Source: Allofranklinella schreckenbergeri (GTDB taxonomy: Bacteria > Pseudomonadota > Gammaproteobacteria > Burkholderiales > Burkholderiaceae_C). Taken from it: 64,000 bases of DNA. The position numbers were made by a program, and so were the translations under genes. Positions 1 through 11,749 of this stretch are shown here, one piece after another. The notes beneath the pieces were generated by a model. That model did no database searches. It saw nothing but the letters and a program-made list of their open reading frames with translations, and was not told the DNA's origin. How positions within the stretch are numbered: the stretch's first letter is position 1; every line of letters begins with the position of its first letter. The DNA is taken from NCBI RefSeq assembly GCF_003703475.1, contig NZ_RDQM01000007.1, forward strand, positions 96,800 through 160,799. Reading direction: 5' to 3'.

Positions 1-160
1 TTTGGCGCCCCTCTTTTTCCTTGGTGTTCTCCAGCGAGAGCAACACACGCACGTCAATCACCTGGTCGAATCGTTTGGTCACACGGGCCAGCTTGTTGCT
101 CACGAATTCCTTGAGCGCAGGCGTGACTTCCAAGTGGTGTCCGCTGATAGTGAGGTTCAT
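1..160 (-). CDS. hpf: Ribosome hibernation promoting factor (HPF/RaiA family), 5' part only
   Basis: The minus-strand frame from ATG at 160 reads [20 protein letters not shown] and continues with a [20 protein letters not shown] segment and LENTKEKEG, the N-terminal beta-alpha fold of HPF/YfiA proteins. These bind the 30S decoding centre and promote 70S/100S dimer formation in stationary phase. A GGAG ribosome-binding site lies about 8 nt before the start. The gene leaves the window at base 1, so only about 53 residues are visible and long and short HPF forms cannot be told apart. In many betaproteobacteria hpf directly follows rpoN; here rpoN is 17 kb away. Confidence 0.88.
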   Translation of the reverse strand, partial: MNLTISGHHLEVTPALKEFVSNKLARVTKRFDQVIDVRVLLSLENTKEKEGRQ

Positions 161-347
161 AAGGCTTGCTCCTTTTCATTGATCCACTTGCGCGGCTCCG
201 CAGCATGGGCTAGCCAGCCGGGCCGCACCTCGCGGCAAAGTGACCCAAAACCACTCTGCCGTGCGCGCACTATGCGCCGCATGCGCGCGAATGGCAAGTG
301 CGAATGCAAGCGCGCCCAGACTTTGTTCGGTTATCCACCCAGAAGGC

Positions 348-423
348 TTGCACCCAACACTTATGGGCGAGAATACGCGGTGAACTTCGGGGGCCTGCCC
401 GCTTTGCGCAGGCCCTTGTTTTG
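348..423 (+). promoter_or_regulatory. purC upstream region: weak promoter and leader hairpin
   Basis: This is the informative part of the gap between hpf and purC (161-444). A TTGCAC hexamer at 348-353 is followed by GAGAAT-like sequence around 369-374, a weak sigma-70 arrangement. A GGGCCTGC/GCAGGCCC stem (391-398 with 408-415) is followed by TTGTTTT, which looks like an intrinsic terminator or attenuator about 20 nt before the purC start. Nothing else coding was seen in the gap. Function is inferred only. Confidence 0.35.
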
Positions 424-444
424 CTGGCTTTCTGCGTTCAGACC

Positions 445-1353
445 ATGACCTCCGCCCTGCACACTTCATCCCTGAAATCGCTGCCGCTCTTGGCGCGCGG
501 CAAGGTTCGCGACAACTACGCCGTTGGCGACGATCGCATTTTGATGATCGCCAGCGATCGCATTTCCGCCTTTGACGTCATCATGGGCGAGCCTATTCCG
601 GGCAAAGGCGTGCTGCTCACGCAAATGGCGCTGTTCTGGTTCGACAAGCTCGCGGGCATTTGCCCCAACCACCTGACTGGCGAGGCGCCCGAGAGCGTCG
701 TCACCGCCGACGAGCTGCCGCAAGTCCAAGGGCGCGCCATGCTGGTCAAACGCCTCAAACCCCTGCCTATCGAAGCGGTGGTGCGCGGTTACCTGGCTGG
801 CAGCGGCTGGAAGGAATACCAGGAAAGCCAATCCGTGTGCGGCGTGGCCTTGCCGCCAGGGCTGAGCAACGCCGCGCGCCTGCCCGAGCCGATTTACACC
901 CCGGCGGCCAAAGCCGCCGTGGGCGAGCATGATGAAAACATCAGCTACGCCCGGACGGTGGAGATGGTGGGCGAGCCGCTGGCCGCGCAAATCCGCGATA
1001 CCAGCCTGGCCTTGTACAAAAAAGCCGCTGAGCTGGCTTTGGCCAAGGGCCTGATCATTGCAGATACCAAATTCGAATTCGGCCTGGATGCCGACGGCAC
1101 GCTGACGCTGATGGACGAAGTGCTCACACCCGACAGCTCGCGTTACTGGCCCGCGCAAGAGTACGAAGCGGCCTTCCAGGCCGGTGCAAACCCGCCCAGC
1201 TACGACAAGCAATTCGTGCGCGACTGGCTGGAGGCCGTGCGTATCAACGGCCAGCCCTGGAGCAAAACCCCGCCCGCGCCGCGCCTGCCCCAGGAAGTGA
1301 TTGAAAAAACCGCCGCCAAATACAACGAAGCCATGCAACGCCTGACGAGCTGA
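445..1353 (+). CDS. purC: Phosphoribosylaminoimidazole-succinocarboxamide synthase (SAICAR synthetase)
   Basis: A 302-residue protein of the PurC family. It ligates aspartate to CAIR with ATP in de novo purine synthesis in the cytoplasm. Seen in sequence: the N-terminal ARGKVRDNY segment, the [19 protein letters not shown] signature, the [16 protein letters not shown] motif and the [14 protein letters not shown] motif near the C-terminus, all in family order. The length is that of the longer, non-enteric PurC form. The ATG at 445 is chosen because homology starts just after it; the frame is open further upstream but that part looks non-coding. metX follows after a 39-nt gap. Confidence 0.95.
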   Translation: MTSALHTSSLKSLPLLARGKVRDNYAVGDDRILMIASDRISAFDVIMGEPIPGKGVLLTQMALFWFDKLAGICPNHLTGEAPESVVTADELPQVQGRAMLVKRLKPLPIEAVVRGYLAGSGWKEYQESQSVCGVALPPGLSNAARLPEPIYTPAAKAAVGEHDENISYARTVEMVGEPLAAQIRDTSLALYKKAAELALAKGLIIADTKFEFGLDADGTLTLMDEVLTPDSSRYWPAQEYEAAFQAGANPPSYDKQFVRDWLEAVRINGQPWSKTPPAPRLPQEVIEKTAAKYNEAMQRLTS

Positions 1354-1392
1354 TCGGCGCGCTGACAGAAAGCAGAAAGGCCCCGCACAGGC

Positions 1393-2535
1393 ATGTCCTT
1401 CATCGCCCATCCGCAGTTCATGGAGTTTGCCGATCCGCTGCCGCTCAAAAGCGGCGCGCAGATCGGCCCTTATGGCCTGGCCTATGAAACCTACGGCCAG
1501 CTCAACGCCCAGCGCAGCAATGCCGTGCTGGTGTGCCACGCGCTCAACGCCTCACACCATGTAGCGGGCAGCTATGAGGGCCAGCCTAAAAGCGAGGGCT
1601 GGTGGAACAACATGATCGGCCCGGGCAAGCCGCTGGATACCAACCGCTTTTTCGTCATCGGCATCAACAATCTGGGCTCCTGCTTTGGCTCCACCGGCCC
1701 CATGCACGAAAACCCGGCCACGGGCCGCGCCTGGGGGGCGGATTTCCCTGTCGTCACGGTGGAAGACTGGGTGGCCGCACAAGCGCGCCTGCTGGATGCG
1801 CTGGGCATCGAGCAACTGGCCGCCGTCATGGGCGGCAGCCTCGGCGGCATGCAAGCGCTGTCGTGGACGTTGCAATTCCCCCAGCGCATGCGCCACGCCC
1901 TGGTCATTGCCAGCGCGCCCAATCTGACGGCGGAAAACATCGCCTTCAACGAAGTCGCGCGGCGCGCCATCGTGACCGATCCGGATTTTCACGGCGGCCA
2001 TTTCTACGAGCACGGCGCCGTGCCCCGGCGCGGGCTGCGCATTGCCCGCATGGTCGGCCACATCACCTACCTTTCGGACGATGTGATGAACCAGAAATTC
2101 GGCCGCCAACTGCGCGAAGGGCTGGATTTGCGCTACAGCACGCAGGACATCGAATTTCAAATCGAAAGCTACCTGCGCCACCAGGCCGACAAGTTCAGCG
2201 AATACTTCGACGCCAACACCTATTTGCTCATCACCCGTGCGCTGGATTACTTCGACCCGGCGCGCGACTTCAACGGCGATCTCAGCCTGGCGCTGGCGCG
2301 TGCGCAGGCCAAGTTCCTGCTCATCAGCTTCACCACGGATTGGCGCTTTTCCCCTGCGCGCAGCCGCGAAATCGTGCGCGCCCTGCTGGATAACCAGCGC
2401 GAGGTCAGCTACGCCGAGATCGACGCCCCGCACGGGCACGACGCCTTTTTGCTCGACGACGCGCGCTACCACAGCCTGGTGGCCGCCTACTTCCAGCGCA
2501 TTGCGCAAGAGTTGCAAGAGAAGGAGCGCGCATGA
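1393..2535 (+). CDS. metX: Homoserine O-acyltransferase (MetX family)
   Basis: A 380-residue alpha/beta-hydrolase-fold enzyme that acylates homoserine in methionine biosynthesis. The nucleophile elbow [10 protein letters not shown] is present, with family segments [24 protein letters not shown] and [10 protein letters not shown]; the last carries the Asp-His part of the triad. Acetyl- or succinyl-CoA preference cannot be decided by eye, since many proteobacterial MetX proteins use succinyl-CoA. The stop overlaps the metW start by 4 nt (ATGA), the usual metXW coupling. The start at 1393 has only a weak purine-rich site upstream (AGAAAGG). Confidence 0.95.
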   Translation: MSFIAHPQFMEFADPLPLKSGAQIGPYGLAYETYGQLNAQRSNAVLVCHALNASHHVAGSYEGQPKSEGWWNNMIGPGKPLDTNRFFVIGINNLGSCFGSTGPMHENPATGRAWGADFPVVTVEDWVAAQARLLDALGIEQLAAVMGGSLGGMQALSWTLQFPQRMRHALVIASAPNLTAENIAFNEVARRAIVTDPDFHGGHFYEHGAVPRRGLRIARMVGHITYLSDDVMNQKFGRQLREGLDLRYSTQDIEFQIESYLRHQADKFSEYFDANTYLLITRALDYFDPARDFNGDLSLALARAQAKFLLISFTTDWRFSPARSREIVRALLDNQREVSYAEIDAPHGHDAFLLDDARYHSLVAAYFQRIAQELQEKERA

Positions 2536-3116
2536 GCGACAGCCACACCATGCAGGCCATCGCGCAAATGGTGCCCACGCAATCGCGCGTGCTCGATCTG
2601 GGCTGTGGCGACGGCGCCTTGCTGGAATATCTGCAGAAAGAGCGCGCTTGCAGCGGCTACGGCGTGGAGCTCGACGATGCCAAGCTGCTGGCCTGCGTCA
2701 AGCGCGGCGTCAACGCCTTGCAAATGAACCTGGATCTGGGCCTGTCCATCTTTGCCGACGACAGCTTCGACGTCGTCCTGCAAATCGACACCTTCCAGCA
2801 CCTGCGCAACGCCGAAACCATGCTGCGCGAAACCGCCCGCGTGGGGCGCGCCGCCATCATCGCTTTCCCCAACTTTGCGCACTGGGGCAACCGCCTGTCC
2901 ATCCTGCGCGGGCGCATGCCCGTCACCCGCCGCCTGCCCTACCAGTGGTACGACACGCCCAACATCCGCGTGGGCACGTTCAAGGATTTCGAGATCCTGG
3001 CGCGCAAAAACCACCTGCGCATCCGCGACGCTTTCGGCTTGCGCAACGGCCAAGCCGTGCGCATGCTGCCCAATTTGCGGGCCACTACAGCGGTTTTTCA
3101 CTTGGAGCGCGGCTAA
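2532..3116 (+). CDS. metW: Methionine biosynthesis protein MetW
   Basis: A 194-residue SAM-methyltransferase-fold protein. Motif I is clear ([16 protein letters not shown]), followed by the MetW-typical [20 protein letters not shown] and [20 protein letters not shown] segments. MetW is always paired with MetX and is thought to support its activity; its own reaction is not settled. Translation is coupled to metX by a 4-nt overlap. Two structures lie downstream: a palindromic intergenic repeat and a strong hairpin terminator shared with the convergent protease gene. Confidence 0.93.
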   Translation: MSDSHTMQAIAQMVPTQSRVLDLGCGDGALLEYLQKERACSGYGVELDDAKLLACVKRGVNALQMNLDLGLSIFADDSFDVVLQIDTFQHLRNAETMLRETARVGRAAIIAFPNFAHWGNRLSILRGRMPVTRRLPYQWYDTPNIRVGTFKDFEILARKNHLRIRDAFGLRNGQAVRMLPNLRATTAVFHLERG

Positions 3117-3130
3117 GAGGTCGTCACAAT

Positions 3131-3207
3131 TATTTCAAATCAAAATAAAAATTACTTTATGCATATCATGCCAAAACACGGTATTTTTGTTTCTTTTTGA
3201 TTTATAA
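3131..3207. repeat. AT-rich palindromic intergenic repeat, copy 1
   Basis: Arms TTTCAAATCAAAATAAAA and TTTCTTTTTGATTTATAAAA enclose an ATCATGCC-type core. It starts 15 bp after the metW stop codon and is much more AT-rich than the flanking genes. It belongs to the family found 12 times in the window. Confidence 0.75.
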
Positions 3208-3211
3208 AAAT

Positions 3212-3251
3212 AAACCGCCTGGCGAGAGAGCAGCCTCTCGCCAGGCGGTTT
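3212..3251. terminator. Bidirectional hairpin terminator between metW and the Do-family protease
   Basis: A perfect 17-bp stem (3212-3228 pairs with 3235-3251, AAACCGCCTGGCGAGAG and its complement) with a 6-nt loop. AT-rich sequence lies on the left. It sits between convergent genes and probably ends both transcripts. Confidence 0.85.
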
Positions 3252-3281
3252 GGCCTTATGTTATAGGCTACTGCGCTTGAC

Positions 3282-4781
3282 TCAATCCTGCGGGCGAATC
3301 AGCACATATTGCGCCCAATCGTCACGGCGCACCAACACGCTCAAGGGGCGTTTGGGATTGGCCTTTTGCATCGCTTCGCTGAAAGCCTGGTGATCCAGCA
3401 CCTCCGTCTGCCCCACCGCCAATATCACATCGCCCGCTTGCAAACCCGCCTGCGCGGCCGCGCCCTGGACGGCCGTGACCCGCACACCGCCGCGCACGCC
3501 CAGCTCCTTCTTCTGCGCCTCGCCAAGCGACTGCACCGACAAGCCAAATGCTTCGGCCTTGGCGCTGCCTTGCTTTTCATCACCCTGGCTACGCGGCTGC
3601 GCTGCCTCGGCCACTTCACCGATGGTGATGGGCAAATCCACACTCTTGCCGTGGCGGAACACGCGCAAAGCGCTCGCCGTTCCCGGCGCGGTATCGCCCA
3701 CCAGACGGGGCAAGTCCGACACACTCTCCAACGCCTTGCCATTGAAGTGGGTGATGATGTCGCCAGCCTGCACACCCGCTTTGGCCGCAGGCGAATCAGG
3801 CTCCACCGCAGCCACCAGCGCCCCGTTATTGCGGCGCTCCAAACCCAGGGATTCAGCAACGTCCGGATTCACCGGCCCAATGCGCACACCAATACGACCA
3901 CGCACCACCCGGCCACCACTGCGCAATTGATCGCTCACCTTGATGGCCTCATCAATCGGAATGGCAAACGAAATACCCATGAAGCCGCCAGAGCGCGAAT
4001 AGATTTGGCTGTTGATGCCAACCACCTCGCCTTGCATATTGAGCAGCGGCCCGCCCGAATTGCCCGGGTTGACGGCCACATCCGTCTGAATAAACGGCAA
4101 ATAACTGCCCGTATCGCGCTGCTTGGCGCTGACAATGCCGGCCGTCACCGTGTTTTCCAGCCCAAACGGCGAGCCGATGGCCATCACCCACTGCCCCACC
4201 TTGAGCTGGTTCACATTGCCAATGCGCACGACGGGCAGGTTTTCTGCCTCGATTTTGATCAACGCCACATCGGTGCGCTCATCCGAGCCAATCACTTTGG
4301 CCTTGAACTCACGCTGATCGGTGAGCGTGACCAAAACATCTTCCGAATCCTCCACCACATGGTGGTTGGTCAAGATATAACCATCGGCGCTGATGATGAA
4401 GCCCGAACCCACACCGCTGGGCACCACGCGCGATGGCGCATCCGGCCCGCCACGGCGCGGCTGAGGCAGGCCGGGCACAGGAAAGCCGAACTGGCGGAAC
4501 AACTCCAGCATCTCCTCATCCATGGAGCCACGCCACTGACGCGAAGGCATGCGCGCCGTCGTGCGAATATTGACAACCGATGGCCCCACAGCCTCCACCA
4601 AACGCGTGAAATCAGGCAACTGTGCCGCTGCTGACGCCACTGAGCCAGCTACTGGGCCAGCCACTGGCCCGACAACAACAGGCGCTTGTTGTGCATAACC
4701 AGCCGTTGCCACCAACGCAGCGCCTGCCACCAGGCCCAGCGCAGCCGTTTTGAGAGAGCCTTTAATTGATGCAGAAGTCAT
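3282..4781 (-). CDS. Do-family periplasmic serine endoprotease (DegP/DegQ/MucD-like)
   Basis: A 499-residue HtrA protease that degrades misfolded envelope proteins in the periplasm. An N-terminal signal peptide (hydrophobic residues about 11-30, cut near YAQQ) precedes a trypsin-like domain with catalytic His141 (TNHHVVED), Asp171 (RTDVALIKI) and Ser242 (NPGNSGGPL). Two PDZ domains follow (about 290-380 and 400-495). The ATG at 4781 is used because it opens the signal peptide and has AAAAGGA upstream; the frame continues upstream without homology. Many Burkholderiales place a mucD-like protease by rseA/rpoE, but no sigma or anti-sigma gene is adjacent here. Which HtrA subtype it is cannot be settled by eye. 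Confidence 0.93.
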   Translation of the reverse strand: MTSASIKGSLKTAALGLVAGAALVATAGYAQQAPVVVGPVAGPVAGSVASAAAQLPDFTRLVEAVGPSVVNIRTTARMPSRQWRGSMDEEMLELFRQFGFPVPGLPQPRRGGPDAPSRVVPSGVGSGFIISADGYILTNHHVVEDSEDVLVTLTDQREFKAKVIGSDERTDVALIKIEAENLPVVRIGNVNQLKVGQWVMAIGSPFGLENTVTAGIVSAKQRDTGSYLPFIQTDVAVNPGNSGGPLLNMQGEVVGINSQIYSRSGGFMGISFAIPIDEAIKVSDQLRSGGRVVRGRIGVRIGPVNPDVAESLGLERRNNGALVAAVEPDSPAAKAGVQAGDIITHFNGKALESVSDLPRLVGDTAPGTASALRVFRHGKSVDLPITIGEVAEAAQPRSQGDEKQGSAKAEAFGLSVQSLGEAQKKELGVRGGVRVTAVQGAAAQAGLQAGDVILAVGQTEVLDHQAFSEAMQKANPKRPLSVLVRRDDWAQYVLIRPQD

Positions 4782-4974
4782 CCACGAATCCTTTTCTTGA
4801 AGTGACGAAACAGAGCGCTGAGAAAGCAATGCGAGCAATTGGTTCCGCAAATTGCGTGTGATTTTTCCCAAACCCACCCGCCATTTTGAGAGCCTGTTCA
4901 AGATTTCATCGGGGCCAAGCTGCCCGGCGCAAGCAACCACCACAGTCGGCTGCGGCTGAATTCAAAAGGCATAA

Positions 4975-5000
4975 AAAAGCCCCTCTGATGAGGGGCTTTT
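4975..5000 (-). terminator. Rho-independent terminator downstream of the OmpA-like gene
   Basis: An 11-bp perfect stem (4975-4985 with 4990-5000, AAAAGCCCCTC and its complement), loop TGAT, followed on the minus strand by a run of six T. It lies about 105 nt after the OmpA-like stop, in the 322-base gap before the protease gene. No gene was seen in that gap. Confidence 0.8.
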
Positions 5001-5068
5001 GACGCAAACCTTTCTACTGGGCCTGCATGAACGAAGGTATGAGGCCCTCCGTTCAACCGTCCTAGACA

Positions 5069-5100
5069 CACCACAACTGGGAACACGCCCAGTTGTGGTG
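5069..5100 (-). terminator. Hairpin directly after the OmpA-like stop codon
   Basis: A perfect 13-bp stem (5069-5081 with 5088-5100, CACCACAACTGGG and its complement) starting 3 nt after the stop codon. No T-run follows it, so it may stabilise the mRNA 3' end or act with the U-tract terminator about 70 nt further on. Confidence 0.6.
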
Positions 5101-5103
5101 CGT

Positions 5104-5790
5104 TTAGTTGGCGCGTTGTTGCAGGGCTTGGCCCACCACTTCGATTTCCACGCGACGGTTTTGCGCGCGGCCTTCGCGGGTCTTGTTGGTAGCCACAGGA
5201 TCTTTCTCGCCCTTGCCTTCTGCGTAAACGCGGCTGGCTTCGATACCCTTGTTCACCAAGTAGGCCTTCACAGCAGCAGCACGACGCTCGGACAGACCTT
5301 GGTTGTACTTGTCGGTACCGACGGAATCGGTGTGCCCCACAGCGATGATCACTTCCATTTGGAAGTTCTGGGCTTGCACGCGGCGTGCCAGCTCATCCAG
5401 TTTGGCACGGCCTTCAGGCTTGAGCGTGGACTTGTCGAAGTCGAAGAAAGCGTCGGCCGAGAAAGTCTCTTTCACCCAAACAGGCTCTTGAGGAGCAGGG
5501 GCGGGAGCGGGAGGAGGCGTCTGAGCCACGGGAGCCTGAGGCACCAAAGCGCCGTCGCAGCCAACAGCAGCCGTAGCGGGCGTCCAGAAAGCATTGCGCC
5601 AGCACAGTTCGTTGGTGCCGTTCACCCAGATCAGCTCGCCAGAGCCGTTTTGCCAGTTGTCGATGACCTTGCCGCCGTCAGCAGCTTGCACTTTGACTTG
5701 GCTACCATTGGCAAGAGTTTGCGCGTGTGCAGCGGCTGTTGCGAACGCAGCAGAGGCAAACAAAACCGCCACCATATTGAGTTTCTTCAT
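5104..5790 (-). CDS. OmpA-family outer membrane protein with peptidoglycan-binding C-terminus
   Basis: A 228-residue secreted protein. The signal peptide MKKLNMVAVLFASAAFATAA ends near AHAQ. A short domain with two cysteines (ELCWRN, VGCDGAL) and a Pro/Ala-rich linker (about 95-120) come next, then a complete OmpA-like domain: FDFDKSTLKPEGRAKLDEL, GHTDSVGTDKYNQGLSERRA, and NRRVEIEV at the end. The domain anchors the envelope to peptidoglycan. The N-terminal part is not an 8-strand OmpA barrel, so the protein is more like the short OmpA-like proteins common in Comamonadaceae. The start at 5790 has GAGGAGAACT just upstream. Confidence 0.9.
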   Translation of the reverse strand: MKKLNMVAVLFASAAFATAAAHAQTLANGSQVKVQAADGGKVIDNWQNGSGELIWVNGTNELCWRNAFWTPATAAVGCDGALVPQAPVAQTPPPAPAPAPQEPVWVKETFSADAFFDFDKSTLKPEGRAKLDELARRVQAQNFQMEVIIAVGHTDSVGTDKYNQGLSERRAAAVKAYLVNKGIEASRVYAEGKGEKDPVATNKTREGRAQNRRVEIEVVGQALQQRAN

Positions 5791-6108
5791 AGTTCTCCTC
5801 TTGGGGAAAGGGCGCAGCCGCGCTGCGAGAGAAAAGGACGCCGTTGGCAGGGGATCCGCACCAAAAACGTTGGATTGATTGTGCCATAGCGGCTTGGATG
5901 GCCGCCACAGGCAAACCGCGGCGAGTTGGCACAAAACGCGAATGAGTGGGCCGGATGTTGCGATATAGCTACAGCCCATGGCAGGGCTACAATCTTCCCC
6001 TCTATCTGGCAGCTTTCAGGGCGATTTGGTGGCGTAGCCCCACTGATTATTTGCGCGCCCGCTTGTCTTTTGCCGCTCGCTGGCTTCAGCTCGCCATTTC
6101 TTTCTCAC
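5791..6108. promoter_or_regulatory. Divergent intergenic region between the OmpA-like gene and gyrA
   Basis: This 318-base region must hold the promoters of both genes. For gyrA the best candidate is a -10 hexamer TACAAT at 5988-5993, with no clear -35 at normal spacing. On the minus strand a CACAAT hexamer lies near 5877-5882 upstream of the OmpA-like gene. No coding gene was seen. Low certainty by eye. Confidence 0.35.
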
Positions 6109-8856
<2,748 letters not shown>

Positions 8857-8948
8857 TGCGCTTGGGAGCGATGCCAAGGCCGGGGCCGCTGGCCTTGGCC
8901 GCCCCTGCCGCATAGGCCGCCCCTCCCCCCACGCACCCCGTTCAGGCC

Positions 8949-9614
8949 ATGTACCAGCCGCGTCACTTCCAGCACAACGACACTGCCGCGCTGCACGCCT
9001 TGATGCAGGCGCAGCCGCTGGCCACCTTGGTCACTCTGGCCCAAGGCGGCGCGCTGGAGGCCAACCACATCCCCTTGCACCTGAGCGCCGAAGAGGGCGA
9101 GCTGGGCGTGCTGCGCGGCCACATCGCCAAGGCCAACCCGCTGTGGCGCGAGCACCCTGAAGGGGCCCAGGCGCTGGTGATTTTTCAAGGCCCGCAGGCT
9201 TACGTCAGCCCCGCGTGGTACGCCACCAAGGCCGAGACCGGCAAAGTCGTGCCCACCTGGAACTACCTGGCCGTGCACGCCTGGGGCGCGCTGCGCGTGG
9301 TGCGCGATGCCCATTGGCTGATGCAGCAAGTGCAGGCGCTGACGCAGCAGCAGGAAGCCGCGTTTGCCCAGCCCTGGCAAGTGGGCGATGCGCCGGCGGA
9401 CTACATCGACGCCATGCTGCGCGCCGTGGTCGGCATCGAAATTCGCATCACCCGCCTGCAAGGCAAATGCAAGGCCAGCCAGAACCAGCCCGAAGCCAAC
9501 CGGCAAGGCGTCATCGCCGGGCTGCGCGCCAGCGGCGCGGCAACGGATCAGGCCATGGCCCACGAGATGGCCCAATTGATGGAAAGAGAAAGGAGCGCAC
9601 CCCATGCCCCATGA
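8949..9614 (+). CDS. FMN-binding PaiB-family protein
   Basis: A 221-residue protein of the PaiB/FMN-binding split-barrel family. Typical segments: the N-terminal MYQPRHFQHNDTAALHALM, ATLVTLAQGGALEANHIPL, VIFQGPQAYVSPAWYATK and VPTWNYLAVHAWGALRVV, then a C-terminal VVGIEIRITRLQGKCKASQNQ. PaiB of Bacillus was described as a negative regulator of sporulation and protease genes; in proteobacteria the role is unknown. The last 11 nt overlap the start of the following hydrolase gene, suggesting co-expression. Confidence 0.88.
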   Translation: MYQPRHFQHNDTAALHALMQAQPLATLVTLAQGGALEANHIPLHLSAEEGELGVLRGHIAKANPLWREHPEGAQALVIFQGPQAYVSPAWYATKAETGKVVPTWNYLAVHAWGALRVVRDAHWLMQQVQALTQQQEAAFAQPWQVGDAPADYIDAMLRAVVGIEIRITRLQGKCKASQNQPEANRQGVIAGLRASGAATDQAMAHEMAQLMERERSAPHAP

Positions 9615-10413
9615 CGTTTACGACGCCGCCCGCAACCGTTATCTCGACGTCGGCGATGCCCGCCTGTTCGTCACCGAAGCGGGCGCGCCCGACGGCGAGC
9701 CTGTGCTGCTGCTGCACGGCGGCCTGGGCGATGTGTACGACTTCAAATCCATCGTGACGGGCCTGCCGCAGCACCTGCGCCTGATCGCGCTGGAATTGCG
9801 CGGCCAAGGGCGCTCCAGCCGCGGCACGGCGCCTTTGAGCTACGCGCAATACCAGGCCGATGTGCTGGCCGTGCTCGATCACATGCAGATCGCCAGCGCC
9901 CACCTGCTGGGCTTTAGCGATGGCGGCATCATCGGCTACCGGCTGGCGGCGCAAAACCCGCAGCGCGTGCGGGCGCTGGCCACTATTGGCTCGCAATGGC
10001 GACTGCTGCCCGATGACCCCTGCATTCCCATCTTCCAAGGGCTGACGCGGCAGCAGTGGCAAAGCCTGTTCCCCAGCGCCGTTGCCCGCTACGAAGCGGG
10101 CAACCCCCAGCCCGACTTCGACGCTTTGCTGGAAGAAGTCAAGGCGCTGTGGCTGGATGCCGACCCCGCCACCGGCTACCCCGGTGACATGGTCGAGCAC
10201 ATCGCCGTGCCCACGCTGCTGATTTGCGGCGATCGCGACCCCTTCATGCCCGTGAGCGAAGTGCAGGCCTTGCGCGAGCGCATTACCGGCGCAAACGCAG
10301 GCGTGTTCATCCTGCCCTTTGCCGACCACGCCGCGCATGCGCAGGCCAGGGCCGTCTTTTTGCCTGCCGTCAACGCCTTTCTGAGCGCCCCCGACGCCCC
10401 GGCGCTGCGGTAG
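9604..10413 (+). CDS. Alpha/beta-fold hydrolase
   Basis: A 269-residue cytoplasmic alpha/beta hydrolase. The oxyanion segment LLLHGGLGDVYDFK, the nucleophile elbow LLGFSDGGIIGY (Ser), an acid residue in LICGDRDPFMP and a histidine in PFADHAAHAQ are visible in family order. The substrate cannot be inferred. AAGGAG lies just upstream of ATG 9604 inside the preceding gene, so it is probably translated from the same message as the PaiB-like gene. Confidence 0.85.
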   Translation: MPHDVYDAARNRYLDVGDARLFVTEAGAPDGEPVLLLHGGLGDVYDFKSIVTGLPQHLRLIALELRGQGRSSRGTAPLSYAQYQADVLAVLDHMQIASAHLLGFSDGGIIGYRLAAQNPQRVRALATIGSQWRLLPDDPCIPIFQGLTRQQWQSLFPSAVARYEAGNPQPDFDALLEEVKALWLDADPATGYPGDMVEHIAVPTLLICGDRDPFMPVSEVQALRERITGANAGVFILPFADHAAHAQARAVFLPAVNAFLSAPDAPALR

Positions 10414-10474
10414 GCGCTCCAGTCGCATAATTTGGCCTTTGGTTCTGGCGCCGCGTTCTTGAGCGCCTCTTTAC

Positions 10475-10547
10475 TACAAATCAAAAGAAACAAAATACCC
10501 TTGTTTCGGCATGTCATGCATTAAATTTCATTTACATTTGATTTGTA
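10475..10547. repeat. AT-rich palindromic intergenic repeat, copy 2
   Basis: Outer arms TACAAATCAAA and TTTGATTTGTA are perfect inverted repeats at the two ends. The core reads TTTCGGCAT, the reverse complement of the ATGCCGAAA core of other copies. It lies 62 bp after the hydrolase stop, before serC. Confidence 0.85.
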
Positions 10548-10598
10548 AATGAATCACCATTGCCGCCTGCTTGCCGTTTGTTTTCACTGCCTGCCATC

Positions 10599-11726
10599 AT
10601 GTCCACCCCTTCCGCCCTTGCCCCCCGCCCCTACAACTTCTCCGCCGGCCCGGCCGTGCTGCCTGAAGAAGTCCTGCAAACCGCCGCCGCCGAAATGCTC
10701 GACTGGCACGGCAGCGGCATGGGCGTGATGGAGATGAGCCACCGCGGCCCCGAGTTCATCGCCATCTATGAAAAAGCCGTGCGCGATCTGCGCACGCTGC
10801 TGGCCGTGCCCGAGCATTTCAAAATCCTGTTCATGCAAGGCGGTGGCCTGGGCGAAAACGCCTTCGTGCCGCTGAACCTCTCGCGCGGCGGCGTGGTGGA
10901 TGTGGTCGTCACCGGCGGCTGGAGCCAGAAATCCCTCAAGGAAGCGGCCAAATACGCCACCGCCCGCTGCGCCGCCAGCGGCGAGGCAGGCGGCTTTACC
11001 GCCATCCCCGACCCGGTCACCTGGCAGATCAGCCCCGATGCGGCCTATCTGCACATTTGCAGCAACGAAACCATCCACGGCGTGGAGTTCCACGAGCTGC
11101 CCGATCTGGCCGCGCTGGGCGCGGACATTCCGCTGGTGATCGACTGCTCCTCGCACATCGCCTCGCGCCCCATCGACTGGAGCCGCGTTGGCCTGGCCTT
11201 TGCCGGGGCGCAGAAAAACCTCGGCCCCTCGGGCCTGACCATCGTCATCGTGCGCGAGGATTTGATCGGCCACGCCCTGCCCATTTGCCCCAGCGCCTTC
11301 GATTACGCCACCGTCGCCAAGAACGACTCCATGTACAACACCCCGCCCACCTGGGGCATTTACGTCGCCGGGCTGGTGTTCGACTGGGTGCTGCGCCAGC
11401 AAGAAGGCGATTTGACGGGCCTGGCCGCCATCGAGGCGCGCAACATCCGCAAGGCCGGCAAGCTGTACGACTTTCTGGACGCCAGCAGCTTTTACCGCTG
11501 CCCTGTGCAGCCCGCCGCACGCTCGCGCATGAACGCGCCGTTCTTTTTGGCCGATGAAAGCCGCAATGCCGATTTCCTCGCCGGGGCCAAGGCGCGCGGA
11601 TTGCTGCAGCTCAAAGGCCATCGCTCCGTGGGCGGCATGCGCGCCAGCCTTTACAACGCCATGCCCGAGGCAGGCGTGGATGCGCTGATTGCCTACCTGC
11701 GCGACTTCGAGCAAACCAGCGCCTGA
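10599..11726 (+). CDS. serC: Phosphoserine aminotransferase
   Basis: A 375-residue PLP enzyme that converts 3-phosphohydroxypyruvate to phosphoserine and also serves pyridoxine synthesis. Family segments: [16 protein letters not shown] at the N-terminus, [26 protein letters not shown], and the PLP lysine Lys206 in [16 protein letters not shown]. The ATG at 10599 precedes homology by about 10 residues; the frame is open upstream without similarity. It opens the serC-pheA-tyrA cluster (gaps 23 and 29 nt). Confidence 0.96.
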   Translation: MSTPSALAPRPYNFSAGPAVLPEEVLQTAAAEMLDWHGSGMGVMEMSHRGPEFIAIYEKAVRDLRTLLAVPEHFKILFMQGGGLGENAFVPLNLSRGGVVDVVVTGGWSQKSLKEAAKYATARCAASGEAGGFTAIPDPVTWQISPDAAYLHICSNETIHGVEFHELPDLAALGADIPLVIDCSSHIASRPIDWSRVGLAFAGAQKNLGPSGLTIVIVREDLIGHALPICPSAFDYATVAKNDSMYNTPPTWGIYVAGLVFDWVLRQQEGDLTGLAAIEARNIRKAGKLYDFLDASSFYRCPVQPAARSRMNAPFFLADESRNADFLAGAKARGLLQLKGHRSVGGMRASLYNAMPEAGVDALIAYLRDFEQTSA

Positions 11727-11749
11727 CCCCATCCACCGCCTGCCCTGTC

